From contig WHVD01000262.1 of the NCBI GenBank assembly GCA_015178975.1, forward strand, positions 22,278 through 86,277: 64,000 nucleotides of DNA. The letters run 5' to 3'. Within the stretch, counting starts at the first letter, position 1. Every line of letters starts with the position of its first letter. This stretch comes from Hysterangium stoloniferum. Taxonomy: Eukaryota; Basidiomycota; Agaricomycetes; Hysterangiales; Hysterangiaceae. Below the pieces are notes generated by a model. It was not told the origin of the DNA. It searched no databases and saw only the letters and a list, made by a program, of their open reading frames with translations. Below, piece after piece: positions 11,146 through 21,992 of the stretch. A program made the position numbers and the translations under genes.

Positions 11146-12108
11146 GGTAGGCATCACTTTAGTTCAGCACCTTATGTAATCATATTACTAAGTGCCAAGA
11201 GTGGCCAAATTTGTAAATCAAATTTTTGAAAAATTTATTATGAAGTCAAAAAATAAATTGGAGGGTCACTATACAGAGAATTCTTGAATATCTGGGTAAT
11301 AATCTCTAGGATTTTCATCATTTTCATCATTTTCATCATCTGAGTCCAAATCATGAGTAAGATCTGGTAGAGGTTCTTCCTCAAAGTCATCAAGAAAGCC
11401 CACCAAGATGAGAGATCCATCTTCTTCATCCACAATAAATGCTTTCTCATACATCCTTTCATTGCTTTGATTTAGATTGAGAGAAACTGGTTTGCAATTG
11501 AAGTCATTATCATCTGGGACATCCTTGATTGTCACTGAGGGCTTTTTTTGTGCCTTGGATCTAAGGTTTTTTATGTGAGATTGTGTAGCTTTAGACTTCT
11601 GAGGCATGGTAGTAGAACTGTGCAACTGCATGTTTGCTACTGTGCTGCTTATGTAATGTGGCCTGTGATCAAGTGCATGGCTTACTGCACAAGTACATAT
11701 GCAACTATACCCTCTTTTTCTTAGGAGAATTTTTATGTAAGTAATATAGGTACATATATTTGAATTTAATACAACTATGTACTAATTCAATACAGTTTTC
11801 TTTCCCAAGTTTAGGCCCTTAAAATAAGGCTGCCCAATATATCACATGATGATTATGTAAGCAGCCAATACTGTCGAAATTTTGAAAATCTCAGAATCAG
11901 AGACTCAAAAAAAAAGTTGTAAGTCCTACTACTTGGCAAGGGTGAATTATTTTTCAAGTTTTAAACCTGAGAACTGGAGGAATGGATCCCAATCCACTTC
12001 CCTAGGCTTTAATTACAGATTATCTATGTTGTGGAAGCACAGAAAGGAGTGTGATCAGGTCACTTTTTTGCTTACATAAACAGGTGCCAAACTAAAGCGA
12101 TGCCTACC
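11146..12108. mobile_element. Small DNA transposon with ~34-bp terminal inverted repeats
   Basis: The left end GGTAGGCATCACTTTAGTT and the reverse complement of the right end GGTAGGCATCGCTTTAGTT continue as imperfect inverted repeats through GCACCT..TATGTAA. The octamer TTATGTAA and close variants recur in the interior (about 11172, 11650, 11735, 11855, 12071), like subterminal transposase sites. It contains one acidic ORF (11269-11607). No matching target duplication is visible. Likely an internally deleted element of a family I cannot name. Confidence 0.65.
11269..11607 (-). CDS. Short acidic ORF inside the TIR element, unknown function
   Basis: 112 codons from MPQKSKATQSH. The N-terminus is basic (Lys/Arg-rich), then comes a strongly acidic tail with DSDDENDENDEN and a final DYYPDIQEF. 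It may be the surviving N-terminus of a transposase, judging from its position between inverted repeats, but no catalytic motif is present. I do not recognise the family. Confidence 0.4.
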   Translation of the reverse strand: MPQKSKATQSHIKNLRSKAQKKPSVTIKDVPDDNDFNCKPVSLNLNQSNERMYEKAFIVDEEDGSLILVGFLDDFEEEPLPDLTHDLDSDDENDENDENPRDYYPDIQEFSV

Positions 12109-12205
12109 TTATATAATGTCAATCTACAAGTCCCCTAAATCCTCCTGCCTCTCAACTTTACTCGGCATCAACAACTCTATAAGTCTTTATGAAGTTTATT
12201 GTCAG

Positions 12206-12556
12206 TGTGAGAGATATGGTGAAATATACTCAGGAAATATAGTCTGGATAAGCCCATACTATATTTCCATTATTATTTCTACTTTCTCTCTATTTTATTA
12301 TACACTTATATTTAGTTCGATGACCTATGTATGCGGTACATCGACTCTTGTGGGTGCATACATGCCAGACTTAATTCTAGGTCTGTAGTTAGAACTCAGA
12401 CACTTTTTATCCCACAATCACAACTTACCCAGACACCAGTTAGTGTCCTGTAAGTTGTGATTGGGGTATCATCTCGACCGTCACAGATGGACTTAACTAT
12501 CTACGCAATCAGAGTTTCAAACTGTACCAGTTGAAACTCCATCTATATCTCAACCA
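12206..12556 (-). repeat. LTR-K fragment (copy K2)
   Basis: It begins TGTGAGAGATATGG and follows, with scattered changes, the reverse complement of the right-hand half of K4 (56208-56837), including the stretch CTTACCCAGACACC. It is cut off at about 12556, where LTR-M sequence begins. The 97 bp to its left (12109-12205) show nothing recognisable. Confidence 0.75.
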
Positions 12557-12951
12557 ACATTCAAAGGTAACTTTCGACAACTCTTTGACCTATCGAATTC
12601 AACTCGACAAACCGAACATTAATTGACACCATTGAATATCTTTCGACATGTCTCATTTTGACGTCATATATAATTTCATAATTAGTTCATAACATAGTCA
12701 TAACGATACGACAAAAAGCATAAAAGGGCTACGAAAGAAGCGAGGAAAGTCAGTCGAAATATCTGTATATTAGTGATATTAGTAATCTACTTTGTCGTAA
12801 CTTCTTCGACAAATACTTCCGTGAGTTCTTGTGACTGGTAATAGCCTCTTACTTCATCGACAGGGCGAATATATACTTCGTCGAACGAGGCTTTTGAGTT
12901 CAATTAGTAGAATATTATTCGACTTTATCGAAGAATAATCGATTCGTGACA
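12557..12951 (+). repeat. LTR-M fragment (copy M1)
   Basis: 395 bp matching the reverse complement of the Gyp-M LTR at 50252-50680 (shared ACATTCAAAGGTAACTTTC ... CGATTCGTGACA). The first part is missing at the LTR-K junction. Rich in TCGA, like Gyp-M itself. Confidence 0.78.
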
Positions 12952-13589
12952 GGGTAGAGATAAACAGTGTTGTCATCGTAAGGATGTGAAATGATCATTA
13001 AATTCAATAAATAGTCTTGTAAGCTCTAAGAAGAGTGGGAGCGTTACGAAGGTCATTGCCGTTTAACCAAGTGTCCTCCTCCGGTCCATATCCTTTCTAT
13101 CGAACCTGGAAAAGGAGTCGATTTCGATGCTTTTTGTGCCCTACTATAGCTTCTACTTTGTACTCCTCGTCATTACGATTGAGTTCTCGAGGATTCTTGA
13201 GTAGCTCCCTGGATCTGAATTCCTTAGGGGAGAGGTAGTACTTTTTAGGATGGTCTCGATTAATCACTGGATGTAATTGATATTCCGAGGGAATGCGGAG
13301 TCGGAAGACTTGAGGATTGATCTTTTCCAAGACCTCAAACGGCCCTATCTGTCTTTGTATAAGTTTCCTTCCGGGTCCTTTGGCTTCGACAAGCTCGAGA
13401 GAATGGGGATTAATCAGAACATAATCTCCCTCTGAGATATCTTCCACCAATCTCCATCTCTTATTGTAACTGCGAGCTTGGGTTTCTTGTGCTCACGCAA
13501 TTGAATCCCATGCCACTTGTCGATGATTTTCCAATTCTAAGATCCATTGGTCAGCTACAGGGCTATCCAATAATTCTCTGGGAACCACA
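12952..13589 (-). pseudogene. pol: Gyp-G3: integrase C-terminus and chromodomain-like tail
   Basis: The end of a third Gyp-G copy, stopping at 12998. Readable parts are VEDISEGDYVLINPHSLELVEA, IGPFEVLEKINPQVFRLRIP (integrase C-terminal GPF motif), then EEYKVEAIVGHKKHRNRLLFQ and a chromodomain-like WKGYG..EDTW tail in another frame. Nearly the same DNA lies at 59510-60140 in Gyp-G copy 2. It is broken off at 13589 by a Cop1 LTR inserted after GGAACCACA. Confidence 0.82.
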
Positions 13590-13977
13590 TGTTAAAACTG
13601 CCTCCACTGTCTCCAAGACCTTCTGGAACCTTCTAGAACCTTCTAGAAGCTTCCAGCATGTTCCAGAGTATTTCCAGTTCATTTCCCATGACAGCTGTCA
13701 ATCAGCTGTCACTTTGTATTCCAGCTGTCAATCAGCTATCAGTTTCCATTCAAGCTGTCAATCAGCTGTCACTTATGACAGCTGTCAACCAGCTGTCAAC
13801 CAGCTGTCACTTATGATAGCTGACAAGCCTACTGATGTATAACATATATAAGCTTGTAGTTAGTGACCTGAATAGTAACAACTTTCCTCAGACTTGTGTG
13901 TGTCACATGTCACAGTAAGTCACAGGTCACTTTTAACAGGTTATGGGCCCCGCGCTCTAAGCGCTCTAGTACAGTAT
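13590..13977 (+). mobile_element. Cop1 5' LTR-A (A1, 13590-13938) with 39 bp of leader
   Basis: A complete 349-bp LTR-A (TGTTAAAACTGCC...TTTTAACA) followed by the Cop1 primer-binding site GGTTATGGGCCCCG and the start of the leader. The leader is cut after AGTAT by the LTR-B of Cop2-1. The rest of this Cop1 copy is not next to it. Confidence 0.9.
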
Positions 13978-14282
13978 TGTTGAAACAGTTGAATAACTCT
14001 TGACAAACACCCTGTGAGTGTGAGGAAAGTAAACACTTAATGTATTCAACTGTGAAATAACTACATACCTGTGAGTGTGAGGAAAGTAAACACTAAGGAG
14101 ACTTTCCCACACCCACAGTGGAGTATACTACAGGGTGCTTACCTAAGCACCTACACATCAGTTACCTTACTAGGTAACTCACTCAATACTGCACCTACAG
14201 TGCTGGGAAAAATACTACAAATATCAGAAAAATATAGGGAACATCATAGACTATGTAAGAGCTGTAATATCATACTCTAACA
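13978..14282 (-). repeat. Cop2-1 3' LTR (LTR-B, 305 bp)
   Basis: On the minus strand, TGTTAGAGTATG...TTTCAACA. A ~27-bp block beginning TGTGAGTGTGAGGAAAG occurs twice. It is the same LTR as 20624-20928 and the fragment at 44528-45330. Confidence 0.9.
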
Positions 14283-14303
14283 CTCCCACCTGATGAGACA
14301 GCT

Positions 14304-16233
14304 CTATGCTAGTCCCAGTAGTTTTCGTAAGTATTCTACCTTTGGCTTAGCCAATGGTTTTGTCAATAAATCAGCAGGCATCTCTGAAGTAGGGAGATGA
14401 ACAACTTTGATCTTCCCACTATCAACTTCCTGCCTTAACCAATATGTTCTCAAATCCAGATGCTTCATACGGCCATGATGTTCAGGATCTCTGGCAACTG
14501 CAATAGAAGATTGGTTGTCAAGATACAAAGTGGATGCAGTCTTTTGAGGATATCCCAATTCCTCAAATAAGTTTCGCAACCATAGCACTTCCTGACCAGC
14601 TGACACTGCTGCAATATACTCTGCTTCAGTAGTAGAGAGAGTTACAATTGTCTGGAGTTTGCTCTGCCAGCTAATGGCTCCAGTACCCATCTTAACCACA
14701 TATGCACCAGTAGATTTTCCAGTTGACTTATCACCTCCATGGTCAGCATCTGAATAAGACACAAACAATTCCCTGTCATTACTAGGGCCAAAGGTCAAGC
14801 CCAAGTCAAGGGTGCCTTTGAGATATCGAAAGAGATGTTGTACTGCTAGCCAATGAGCCTTTCCTGGATTGTGATTAAATCTGGCTAATACTCCAACAGT
14901 ATAGGCAATGTCTGGACGAGTGGCAACAGCCAAATACATAAGAGAACCAACAGCATGGATGTATGGAATGTCCTTCATGTATGCAATCTCTTCAGGAGAC
15001 ACTGGAGCCTGGTCTTTACTCAATTTTGAGTTAGGTATCATAGGTGTACCAATGGGATTGCAGTCAGCAAGACCATAACGCTGTAACATGTCCAAGATGT
15101 ATTGACGCTGTGATAGAGTAATAGTACGCTTTGTCCTGTCTCTTTCAATGCCAACACCTAACAAGTAAGAAATAGGACCAAGATCATGCAATTTGAAGTG
15201 GCTCTTTAGATCATCTTTGAGCTTTTTGATAGCCTCCTTGGATTTAGATGCAATAGTCATGTCATCTACAAATACTGGTATAATGACTTTGACATCACCC
15301 TTTTGGAAGACCCAAATGCTATGATCGCATAGCACTTGTTTGAAACCCAAACTGAGTAGGACAGCATTCAACTTCTTGTGCCAGATACGAGGTGACTGGC
15401 GTAAACCATATAGTCCTTTCAGAAGAAGTAAGAACTCATCACGAGCACCTTGGTGAAAACCTTCAGGCTGCAGCAAGTATACTTCCTCTTCAAGTTCACC
15501 ATTCAAGAATGCAGAGGAGATATCTACACTCTCAAGTTCCATGTCCTCCAGTGCAGCCAATGCTAGGACAGCACGCAAAGTGGCCCATTTGGCAGTAGGA
15601 GCAAAGGTATCAGTGAAGTCAAACCCTGGTCGTTGTGCATAGCCTTTTGCAACAAGACGAGCTTTGAACTTGTCAATTGACCCATCCTTCTTACGCTTGA
15701 TCACAAACACCCAACGAGAGCCAATAGCTTTACGACCCTCAGGTAGTTTAGCAAGGCGAAAAGTGCCATTTTCAAGCAGGGATTGCATTTCTGCATATGC
15801 AGCATCATACCACTTGTCAGCATCAGGACTTTGTAAGGCCTCTTTGAGAGTTCTCAGTGCATCATCATGAGCACTGGCCTTGTAGGCAAACTCAAAGGCT
15901 TCATCCACACCAATGTAAAGATCTCCCTTACTGGCAGCTAGGGCTTCTTCCTCAGACTCAACTGGAGGAGGAGAATGTAGTGGAGAATCCTCTGCCTCAT
16001 CACTGGACTCAACTACAGGAGTAGATTCTCTATAGTTGTGGATGTGAGCAGGGTCAACTTGCCAGAAACGCTTAGGAGGAACTCTGTTTCTGGGTGGATT
16101 GCGACGTGGTTGAGGAGGAGGACTCGGTGAACGTTCAGAATGTTCAGAATTAGAATCAGAGTTGGAACTAGGACCAGGAGGCAAAGCATTATTCTGACCA
16201 TCTCCCACTGGATTTGGTTCCTGTGGAGCTCCC
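14304..16233 (-). pseudogene. pol: Cop2-1 reverse transcriptase and RNase H
   Basis: One open frame of ~640 codons. Order: Pro/Ser-rich linker; Copia RT (RWVFVIKRKKDG, RLVAKGYAQRPGFDFTDTFAP, active site VFVDDMTIAS); RNase H (SYSDADHGGDKSTGKSTGAYV, LSTTEAEYIAAVSAG, LDNQSSIAV). Catalytic Asp pairs are intact. It ends with AKPKVEYLRKLLGLA, 20 bp before the LTR. The frame is clean but cut at its N-terminal side by solo LTR A2 and then by Cop1-A, so no full polyprotein can be made. Confidence 0.9.
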
Positions 16234-16582
16234 TGTTAAATGTGACCTGTGACTTACTGTGACACGTGACACACACAAGTCTGAGGAAAGTTGTTACTAT
16301 TCAGGTCACTAACTACAAGCTTATATATGTTATACATCAGTAGGCTTGTCAGCTGTCATAAGTGACAGCTGGTTGACAGCTGGTTGACAGCTGTCATAAG
16401 TGACAGCTGATTGACAGCTTGAATGGAAACTGACAGCTGATTGACAGCTGGAATACAAAGTGACAGCTGATTGACAGCTGTCATGGGAAATGAACTGGGA
16501 ATACCCTGGAACATGCTGGAAGCTTCTAGAAGGTTCCAGAAGGTTCCAGAAGGTTTTGGAGACAGTGGAGGCAGTTTTAACA
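16234..16582 (-). repeat. Solo LTR-A (A2)
   Basis: 349 bp with TSD CTCCC (16229-16233 and 16583-16587) in Cop2-1 pol. Its HSE block is a variant of the usual one but still has seven alternating GAA/TTC units. Confidence 0.93.
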
Positions 16583-17016
16583 CTCCCATCTGATTAGGCT
16601 GGGCTCCCACCTGAATAGACCTAGAGGGTCCAGGAATAAACAAATCAATAAATTGTGGAGTATCAGGAAGAACATCAGGAGCAGTAGGAGTAGAAGGTAT
16701 GGCAGGTTTAGACAAGCCTGGTAAGACTCTCTCATCAAAGACAGCATTATTACTGATAATAGTCTTCTTAGTCAAGGGATTGTAAAACATCCAACCCTTA
16801 TAATCTGGAGGATATCCAATAAAGACACATTTCTGTGTATGAGAGCCAAGTCCAATACGTTGATCCTTCTGTACATGCACATAAGCAGTACAGCCAAATA
16901 CCCTAAGATGTGATACTTCTGGTTTCCTACTATGCCAAACAGTATAAGGCACAGAATGCTTAAGAGCAGTGGTAGGTGAGCAGTTGCGCACATGAGTAAT
17001 GGCAATGACAGCATGT
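16583..17016 (-). pseudogene. pol: Cop2-1 integrase C-terminal region
   Basis: It reads NCSPTTALKHSVPYTVWHSRKPEVSHLRVFGC...FIGYPPDYKGWMFYNPLTKK, the Copia integrase tail and linker to RT. It is continuous with 14304-16233 once A2 and one CTCCC are removed. Truncated at 17016 by the Cop1-A LTR. Confidence 0.88.
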
Positions 17017-17354
17017 TGTTAAAACTGCCTCCACTGTCTCCAAAACCTTCTGGAACCTTCTAGAACCTTCTAGAAGCTTCCAGCATGTTCCAGGGTATTC
17101 CCAGTTCATTTCCCATGACAGCTGTCAATCAGCTGTCACTTTGTATTCCAGCTGTCAATCAGCTGTCAGTTTCCATTCAAGCTGTCAATCAGCTGTCACT
17201 TATGACAGCTGTCAACCAGCTGTCACTTATGACAGCTGACAAGCCTACTGATGTATAACATATATAAGCTTGTAGTTAGTGACCTGAATAGTAACAACTT
17301 TCCTCAGACTTGTGTGTGTCACGTGTCACAGTAAGTCACAGGTCACTTTTAACA
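17017..17354 (+). repeat. Cop1-A 5' LTR (LTR-A, A3)
   Basis: 338 bp, one 11-bp CAACCAGCTGT unit shorter than the 349-bp form. It contains the seven-unit heat-shock element (17048-17080), the CAGCTG repeat block and a TATATAAG box. Confidence 0.92.
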
Positions 17355-17368
17355 GGTTATGGGCCCCG
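17355..17368 (+). other. Cop1 primer-binding site (half-tRNA type)
   Basis: GGTTATGGGCCCCG starts right after the LTR. Apart from one position it is complementary to the anticodon arm of initiator tRNA-Met, the half-tRNA priming known for Drosophila copia. A small hairpin GCGCT-CTA-AGCGC follows. The same site starts the Cop2 leader and the TRIM-T interior. Confidence 0.75.
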
Positions 17369-17600
17369 CGCTCTAAGCGCTCTAGTACAGTATAACGTTT
17401 TGCAAACTCGCTTCTTTTGAGTAAGTTTCAACCTATACTTTATATTCCCCTGCCAGGCCCAGCCTTATTGCTGTTGCTAGTAGGGAGGAACTTGTACGCC
17501 ACTAAGGCTGAGTTTCCCTCGAGACTACCGTCTGGACCTCGAGTTAAATACCTTTTTTCCCAACTTCTTTGCGAGTTTGCTCTCTCTATACTTGTATACA

Positions 17601-19906
17601 ATGTCATCTTCCATCCCCCAATTCCCTAAACTCAACTCTCATAACTACAATACCTGGTCTGGTGAGATGCAGGCTTGGCTTCGTGCCCAGGGTGTATGGC
17701 GCATTGTTGAGGCTTCCTCCATTGCCCCTGCACTATCCTCATCTCCTACAGAGGCCCAGCAAACTGCATTTGATGCTTGGGCTCTCAAATCAGACAAAGC
17801 AGCAGGTTGGATGTACTTGAGTGTTGAGGATGATCAAAAGATTCATCTTAAAGGGATTGAGGGTGATCCGGTCAAGATGTGGACCAGTCTGTGTGATGTA
17901 CACTTGCAGAAGCGCCCTGGCATGCGTTTCAATGCATATGATGATCTCTTCTCCATCAGAAAGGAAGAGAATGAGAATTTGCAAACTCTGATGAATCGGG
18001 TGGATATAGCCATCCGTGCCATCCAGGATCTGCGCCCATTGAATTTTGATCTTGCCAAACTTGATGAGGAGCTTGCATCAATGGCAATGATCAGGGCACT
18101 TCCTGAGCAGTTTGACAACTTTGCCTCTTCTCTTCTTATGATGGACAAGCTGGACAAGGCTACTATCCAACAAGCCTTTGTCACAGAAGAGTCACAACGC
18201 CGTCATCGTGCTTCACAAGCTCCTACAGTTGCATCTGCACTGGCTGTAAAGGACAATGCATCCACTGCATTTCTCAAATGTACTTTCTGTTGCATGACCA
18301 ACCATACTATGGAAAAGTGTCATAGATTCATTAAGATGCAGCAGGAAGCACAGGAGAGTGTCCGTACCAATCGTACTAAAGGAAAGAAGGCAAACAGGAC
18401 TCAGGAGATAATGTCTCAGAACAATGTTGAATCTGCTGGAAATGCACGTGCTTTCTCCTCATCCAATTCCCCCACCCTGCAGAATGATTCTGACTTTGAT
18501 TGGCTTGCAGACACAGGGGCCAGTAGTCATATGACTCCCCATTGTCACTGGCTGCGTAACTACACAGCATTATGCGTACCAATCAAGTTAGCAGATCATA
18601 GTATTATTTACTCTGCAGGAGTTGGAACACTGGTTTTTAATCCAGTTGTAAATGGAAAGGAATTGCGATCTGTTGAGTTTACAAGAGTCTTGCATGTACC
18701 ACAATTGCGTAGTAATCTACTATCTTGTCTTTACCTTACAAAGTGTAAAGGTCTACTCATTGAGATTGACCAAACAACCATATGTTTCAAATGCTCTGGA
18801 CAGACTCTGTTCACAGCCAGAGTTACTGCACAGAATGCAGGCATCCTAAATGGTGTTACTGCACCTATTATTGAGCAAGCTGGTGCTGTCTCCACTCTCC
18901 CCTTTGATATCAATCTCTGGCATCACCGTCTTGGACATCACAGCTATGCTGATGTCCAGAAGATGATCAGAGAAGGATTGGTGGTTGGCTTAAACCTTGA
19001 CTCAAAGGAACAACCTGATCCTATCTGTGAACCTTGCCTTGCTGGCAAAATGACTGCCAGTCCATTCCCTATCTCACCAAGTCATTCTCAGACACCACTT
19101 GAACTTATTCATAGTGATCTACATGGACCACTTCCTGTGCAAACAACTGAGGGTTATCACTACTGGATAACCTTTATTGATGATTGCACCAAGTTGCGAG
19201 CGGTTCTGTTCTTAAAACGGAAGAGTGATGCATTTGAAGCATTCAGGAGATACAAAGCTTATGCTGAGAATCTTCTGGGTTGCAAGGTCAAAGCTCTGCA
19301 AGATGACAAAGGGGGGGAATACATGTCAAATGCCTTTATCAAGTTTACAGGTGAATGTGGAATAGCACGCCGTCATACCACTCGCATGTTAAATGTGACC
19401 TGTGACTTACTGTGACACGTGACACACACAAGTCTGAGGAAAGTTATTACTATTCAGGTCACTAACTACAAGCTTATATATGTTATACATCAGTAGGCTT
19501 GTCAGCTGTCATAAGTGACAGCTGGTTGACAGCTGGTTGACAGCTGTCATAAGTGACAGCTGATTGACAGCTTGAATGGAAACTGACAGCTGATTGACAG
19601 CTGGAATACAAAGTGACAGCTGATTGACAGCTATCATGGGAAATGAACTGGGAATACCCTGGAATATGCTGGAAGCTTCTAGAACCTTCTAGAAGGTTCC
19701 AGAAGGTTTTGGAGACAGTGGAGGCAGTTTTAACATCGCAACCGCCCTCAACAGAATGGAGTTGCAGAACGAGCCAATCGCACTATGGCTGATCATGTCA
19801 CTGCCATGATGCATAAAGCGCGCATGCCTGCTTCATTCTGGAACCATGCTGTGGCATCTTATGTCTATGTATGGAATCGTCTGCCTACTGCACCATTGCC
19901 CAAAAC
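17601..19906 (+). pseudogene. gag-pol: Cop1-A Gag, protease and integrase (truncated polyprotein)
   Basis: ATG 17601 (MSSSIPQFPKLNSHNYNTWSG). Gag runs ~225 residues to a CCHC knuckle, CTFCCMTNHTMEKC. Protease WLADTGASSHMT and the GAG-pre-integrase H-H-C-C (LWHHRLGHHS ... CEPCLAG) follow. In integrase, the first Asp (HSDLHGP) and DDKGGEY are present. Solo LTR A4 (19387-19735) splits it at RRHTTR, and the frame resumes at 19741 to 19906. Sequence is close to Cop1-E, so this is a young copy. RT is lost. Confidence 0.9.
19387..19735 (-). repeat. Solo LTR-A (A4)
   Basis: 349 bp with TSD TCGCA (19382-19386, 19736-19740), antisense within Cop1-A integrase. Confidence 0.93.
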
Positions 19907-20290
19907 TATTAAATGTGACCTGTGACTTACTGTGACATGTGACACACACAAGTCTGAGGAAAGTTGTTACTATTCAGGTCACTAACTACAAGCTTATATA
20001 TGTTATACATCAGTAGGCTTGTCAGCTGTCATAAGTGACAGCTGGTTGACAGCTGGTTGACAGCTGTCAGAAGTGACAGCTGATTGACAGCTTGAATGGA
20101 AACTGACAGCTGATTGACAGCTGGAATACAAAGTGACAGCTGATTGACAGCTGTCATGGGAAATAAACTGGGAATACCCTGGAACATGCTGGAAGCTTCT
20201 AGAAGGTTCTAGAAGGTTCCAGAAGGTTTTGGAGACAGTGGAGGCAGTTTTAACAGACCCCCCTGATCTCACATGTCTCCAAAGAAAAAG

Positions 20291-20326
<36 letters not shown>

Positions 20327-20623
20327 TGCTAAACTACAGAGAGTAAGAAAGAAAACAAGAAACTAAGTCCTTATACCCATTCCATCACGGCAAAATTGAA
20401 CCTTGGGAGTAGATAGAGGCTTGGTTAGAATATCTGCAATTTGTTCTGCAGTAGGAATATAGGAAGGAGTAATACACTTGGCATTTACAGCATCCCTAAG
20501 CCAATAGTAGCGCAGGTCAAGATGTTTCATCCTTCTATGATGCTCAGGGTTCTTAGCAACACTGATGGCAGACTGATTGTCAATGTGTAGAGTGGAGGGT
20601 TGATCAACTTGGTAGCCAAATTC
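19907..20623 (-). mobile_element. Cop1-B: 3' LTR-A (A5) and RNase H tail
   Basis: LTR A5 (19907-20255; the terminal TG has become TA), then a GGGGGGTC polypurine tract and a (GA)n microsatellite. The last ~87 codons of Cop1 RNase H follow (20363-20623 minus; ends DGMGIRT). Cut at 20623 by LTR-B2. Inserted into Cop1-A after CCCAAAAC. Confidence 0.87.
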
Positions 20624-20979
20624 TGTTAGAGTATGATATTACAGCTCTTACATAGTCTATGATGTTCCCTATATTTTTCTGATATTTGTAGTATTTTTCC
20701 CAGCACTGTAGGTGCAGTATTGAGTGAGTTACCTAGTAAGGTAACTGATGTGTAGGTGCTTAGGTAAGCACCCTGTAGTATACTCCGCTGTGGGTGTGGG
20801 AAAGTCTCCTTAGTGTTTACTTTCCTCACACTCACAGGTATGTAGTTATTTCACAGTTGAATACATTAAGTGCTTACTTTCCTCACACTCACAGGGTGTT
20901 TGTCAAGAGTTATTCAACTGTTTCAACAGGTTATGGGCCCCGGCTTCTAAACCGGTGATAACCTAAGCAGTCACAATAC
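20624..20979 (+). mobile_element. Cop2 5' LTR (LTR-B2) with primer site and leader
   Basis: LTR-B at 20624-20928 in plus orientation, then GGTTATGGGCCCCGG and an inverted repeat GGTTAT...ATAACC that could fold around the primer site. Cop2 coding sequence does not follow; the sequence changes at about 20980. Confidence 0.82.
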
Positions 20980-21446
20980 AAGGTATGAGGTCATACTAAT
21001 AGATGATACCTCATATTCTAACACCACCCCTTGACCGAATACCTCTATTCTCCTTGGAATAGCCCATAGTTTGGGGTTGTTTTCGATTTAGGTTTTGACG
21101 AGGATGTGGTGGTCGCGAGTGCTGGAGTGGAATTGCCTTTACTCTTCGCACGAGCACGATCTCATCTTGACTGAGCTTTCCGACGACGTAACTCAGTTCC
21201 CTCCACAGAAATTGAAGCATACTGAGGGGCGATGAACGGAAAGGGATAATGCGGGGCGATGGCATTGGCATAAACCGGAAGGGGAGTGGGGCGATTCCTC
21301 TTCTTATGGTTGGCGGCAATGCGGCGTCTAACCGCAGCGGGATTCTTGGAACGACAGGCCGAGGCTTGGTGTCCCTTGGCAGAACACTTCCCACACTTAA
21401 CGGATGGGGAGGCCGACTTCTTCTGCACGGCCTCAGATGCGCGCAG
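20980..21446 (-). pseudogene. Zinc-knuckle protein remnant with an LTR-like 3' end
   Basis: On the minus strand, about 88 codons (21428-21162) contain CGKCSAKGHQASAC, a C-x2-C-x4-H-x4-C knuckle, followed by a basic tail; downstream reading needs another frame. Then come a purine tract (CAAGGGGTGG) and TGTTAGAATATGAGG, which resembles the start of an LTR and contains an inverted repeat GGTATGAGGTCAT/ATGATACCTC. It may be the Gag end of an unassigned Copia-type element. Cut on the right by TRIM-T2. Confidence 0.5.
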
Positions 21447-21600
21447 TGTTAGAAATGGGAAAATACAATATCTATATGTGACAGACTGTTATAAGACCCA
21501 GGCTTGCCATCAGTTATATAAACTGTTATAAGAGCACAAGTTGGCAACATAAGTCCTTATATATATGTATATATAATCCATCATATAATACTAGACTATA

Positions 21601-21674
21601 GGTCCAGTAGCTCAGTGGTTAAGAGCACCTGCATATAAAGCCAGGAGGTCCTTGGTTCAATCCCAGGCTGGGTC
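21601..21674 (+). tRNA. tRNA-like unit in 5' LTR of T2
   Basis: 74 nt. The acceptor stem GGTCCAG pairs with CTGGGTC (with wobbles), the D arm is GCTC...GAGC and the T arm is CTTGG-TTCAATC-CCAGG. A box TAGCTCAGTGG and B box GGTTCAATCCC fit Pol III promoters, and TTTT follows 4 nt after the end. The anticodon arm is irregular (extra nucleotide; the U33-consistent reading gives AUA), so I treat it as a tRNA-derived unit, not a decoding tRNA. Confidence 0.8.
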
Positions 21675-21918
21675 AATTCTTTTCTATGCCTTTAACAGGT
21701 TATGGGCCCCGTTCAGCTTCATCTGCTGCGTAGGGTATAGACTAGATATTGATTTCAGGGGAAGTGTTAGAAATGGGAAAATACAATATCTATATGTGAC
21801 AGACTGTTATAAGACCCAGGCTTGCCATCAGGTATATAAACTGTTATAAGAGCACAAGTTGGCAACATAAGTCCTTATATATATGTATATATAATCCATC
21901 ATATAATACTAGACTATA

Positions 21919-21992
21919 GGTCCAGTAGCTCAGTGGTTAAGAGCACCTGCATATAAAGCCAGGAGGTCCTTGGTTCAATCCCAGGCTGGGTC
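21919..21992 (+). tRNA. tRNA-like unit in 3' LTR of T2
   Basis: Same 74-nt unit as in the 5' LTR, with intact A and B boxes and a following T-run. Confidence 0.8.

Larger units (their letters stand above)
13978..17016 (-). mobile_element. Cop2-1: 3' half of a Ty1/Copia element
   Basis: Minus strand: 3' LTR-B (13978-14282), polypurine tract CAGGTGGGAG, RNase H and RT (14304-16233), a solo LTR-A (16234-16582), then part of integrase to 17016, where Cop1-A inserted. Protein differences from Cop2-2 are few in the shared RT region, so both are young. The 5' half is missing. Confidence 0.9.
17017..19906 (+). mobile_element. Cop1-A: 5' part of a Ty1/Copia element with full gag
   Basis: 5' LTR-A (17017-17354), primer site, leader, then gag-protease-integrase (from 17601), interrupted by solo LTR-A A4 and ending abruptly at 19906, where LTR A5 of Cop1-B begins. 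No RT or RNase H. Inserted into the Cop2-1 integrase. Confidence 0.9.

Noticed and set aside
11882..12388. Plus-strand open stretches near 11882-12388
   Set aside because: One lies in the TIR element without motif, and the other crosses into LTR-K2; no protein features.
16330..16500. Regular short palindromic repeats resembling a CRISPR array
   Set aside because: The CAGCTGTCA units lie inside LTR-A, are only 11-30 bp apart with near-constant sequence between them, and recur in every LTR-A copy; the genome is fungal.
21601..21674. Genuine host tRNA gene
   Set aside because: The same unit occurs in every LTR-T copy at the same place, inside TSD-bracketed insertions, and its anticodon arm is irregular.
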